Shown here piece after piece: positions 30,264 to 31,429 of a stretch of 31,429 bases of DNA. The stretch is from assembly GCF_001186125.1 (NCBI RefSeq), contig NW_014040511.1:2662-34090 (forward strand), read 5' to 3'. The position numbers were made by a program, and so were the translations under genes. This stretch comes from Sphaeroforma arctica JP610 (lineage: Eukaryota > Opisthokonta > Ichthyosporea > Ichthyophonida). Each line of letters opens with the position of its first letter. The stretch's first letter is position 1. The notes below the pieces were generated by a model. It searched no databases, was not told the origin of the DNA, and saw only the letters and a list, made by a program, of their open reading frames with translations.

Positions 30264-31429
30264 CACAGGCGCTACCCTCGCTGGCTACTTTGAGGCCCTA
30301 TTCAACTCTACAAACCCGTACGTGGTTCCACCGGATACCGAACCCTCTCCTGATGTCACTTCCACCATACGCCCTGACGATGTATTGGAGGCAATACTAC
30401 GCTATCCCAATAAGGGACCTGGCCCCGACGGGATCCACATCCTCCTCCTGAAGGCCGCAGTGGAGCGCTCTACCGAACGCCGGACATTAGGACGCCCTGA
30501 CGCCAATAGCCCACTGATTAGACTCCTGGCCAAAGCATTCACTGAGCTACTGAAGGCGGGTACCTTCCCCGCAGCCCTGAACTGCAGCCTCCTGACAGCG
30601 CACCCAAAGAAAGCCGATGCAGATATCACCTCCCCCGCCGACTTCCGCCCCATCACGCTTACGCAAATAGTCAGACGCATCTTTGAAAAGTGCTTTCTTA
30701 ATCTGATTACGAGCCACCCTGGCTCTGCTACCCATGCTACCCAGGCTGGCTTTAAATCACGGTACTCCTGTCATACCCAAGCACTTGCCGCCATGGAATC
30801 TGAGACACAGTCAGAAGAGGAGTGGAACGACGTCTGTCTGGACATAACCAAGGCATACGACAAGGTCGCTCTCCCACGCCTATGGGTACTTCTGCGTCAC
30901 GCTGGAATGCCTGAAAACTGGATCAACTGCCTCCGCGCGCTGTTTGGGAGGGTCCCTACCCGAGTGACATACCGCGGCACGCTCTCGTCTCTATTCCATA
31001 GAACGAATGGTATCCTACAAGGCTCAATCGTCGGCCCCCAGCTCTTTATTATCTACATGGATTACTTAGCTGTCACGCTAGCACAATTTCGGCCCAAGCT
31101 CCTCCGCTCTTATTTTTTTGTCGATGACACACGGATCCAAGCCCCTCGATCGGTTTCGCTCCAGCCCTTCTTAGATGACATTGATGCGTGGGGTCGCAAA
31201 TCTGGTCTCGAACAGGGTGTCATTAAACCCCGAGTACGATCTACCGACTTGCGACACGCGGCGCCAACCCTCCGTATAAATGGTGAGCTTATCACGCCGA
31301 CGCTTGCAGACGCAGCCACACATGCCGAACCGAAACACTCCAAATACCTGGGATTCCCACTCTCTCACGGAGTACCAGGAATCAACCTCGCTAGACATGT
31401 GGAATCCCTGGTTGCAGCATTGTCACTGG
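30109..31429 (+). CDS. LINE copy 3 ORF2, reverse transcriptase part (open to the window end)
   Basis: The frame opens after a stop at 30106-30108 and has no stop through 31429, about 440 codons; similarity to the LINE starts near 30259. RT blocks in order: RYPNKGPGPDGIHILLLKAA (about 30400), GTFPAALN, ADFRPITLTQIVRRIFEKCF, QAGFKSRYSCHTQALA, VCLDITKAYDKV (first catalytic Asp), HRTNGILQGSIVGPQLFIIY, YFFVDDTRI (catalytic FVDD, about 31108-31134) and KHSKYLGFPL near the end. All catalytic aspartates are present. No ATG lies at the natural ORF2 start because the endonuclease is in another frame; the real product would have been EN-RT in one chain. It continues past the window. Confidence 0.9.

Larger units (their letters stand above)
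28975..31429 (+). mobile_element. LINE copy 3, 5'-truncated, runs off the window
   Basis: Similarity to the ORF1 of copy 2 begins at about 28975 (CCCAATCAGTATTTGAAAAA against CCCAATCAGAATTTGAAAAT), so the copy is 5'-truncated within ORF1. It then holds the ORF1 tail, the ORF1/ORF2 overlap at 29619, the endonuclease, and an RT open to the last base. Compared with copy 1, about 400 bp between endonuclease and RT are missing, around 30210-30260. It is the best-preserved element in the window. Confidence 0.85.

Overview
This is a eukaryotic window made almost entirely of decayed transposable elements. I recognise no host gene, rRNA, tRNA or CRISPR array. The evidence for a eukaryote is the set of Gag zinc knuckles, retroviral-type proteases, Ty3-type reverse transcriptase (RT) and RNase H, solo LTRs, and non-LTR (LINE) retrotransposons with an endonuclease plus RT. 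I cannot place the organism. A fungus or protist with a transposon-rich compartment fits, but that is inference.

Layout. 1-4.3 kb: an AT microsatellite, then a + strand gag-protease fossil (zinc knuckle near 2.7 kb, protease motif near 3.0 kb). 4.3-5.9 kb: a - strand copia-like gag/protease fossil with a 333-bp LTR-like block. 7.0-7.8 kb: a third gag fossil. 8.3-14.1 kb: the longest LTR-element fossil, Ty3/gypsy type, in the order gag-like, protease, RT, RNase H, extra domain; no integrase seen. 14.2-17.0 kb: nested LTR pieces, a pair of 120-bp inverted arms 2.3 kb apart, and a second gypsy remnant holding an inverted RT duplication. 17.2-18.1 kb: an 18-bp palindrome, a 32-bp tandem repeat and a promoter-like stretch. 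18.4-22.5 kb: two gag-LTR-protease fossils arranged head to head around a 962-bp assembly gap. 23.3-31.4 kb: three pieces of one LINE family; the first is split by a 757-bp solo LTR, the second is inverted, and the third runs off the window with an open RT frame.

How the parts relate. A single LTR-like family of about 330 bp (ends TGTAG...CTACA) occurs five times. In two of these it sits at the same place, between the zinc knuckles and the protease motif of two different fossils. The LINE family keeps the same ORF1/ORF2 overlap (ATGTTAG) in two copies, suggesting coupled translation of ORF2. The only long uninterrupted recognisable coding stretch is the LINE RT at 30109-31429. It has no stop inside the window, so a search for start-to-stop ORFs would miss it.

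No clearly new functional system was found. The most unusual signals are the repeated LTR position inside two fossils, the mirror arrangement around the gap, the 2.3-kb structure with 120-bp inverted arms, and the conserved LINE ORF overlap. All similarity statements are by eye; no alignment was run.
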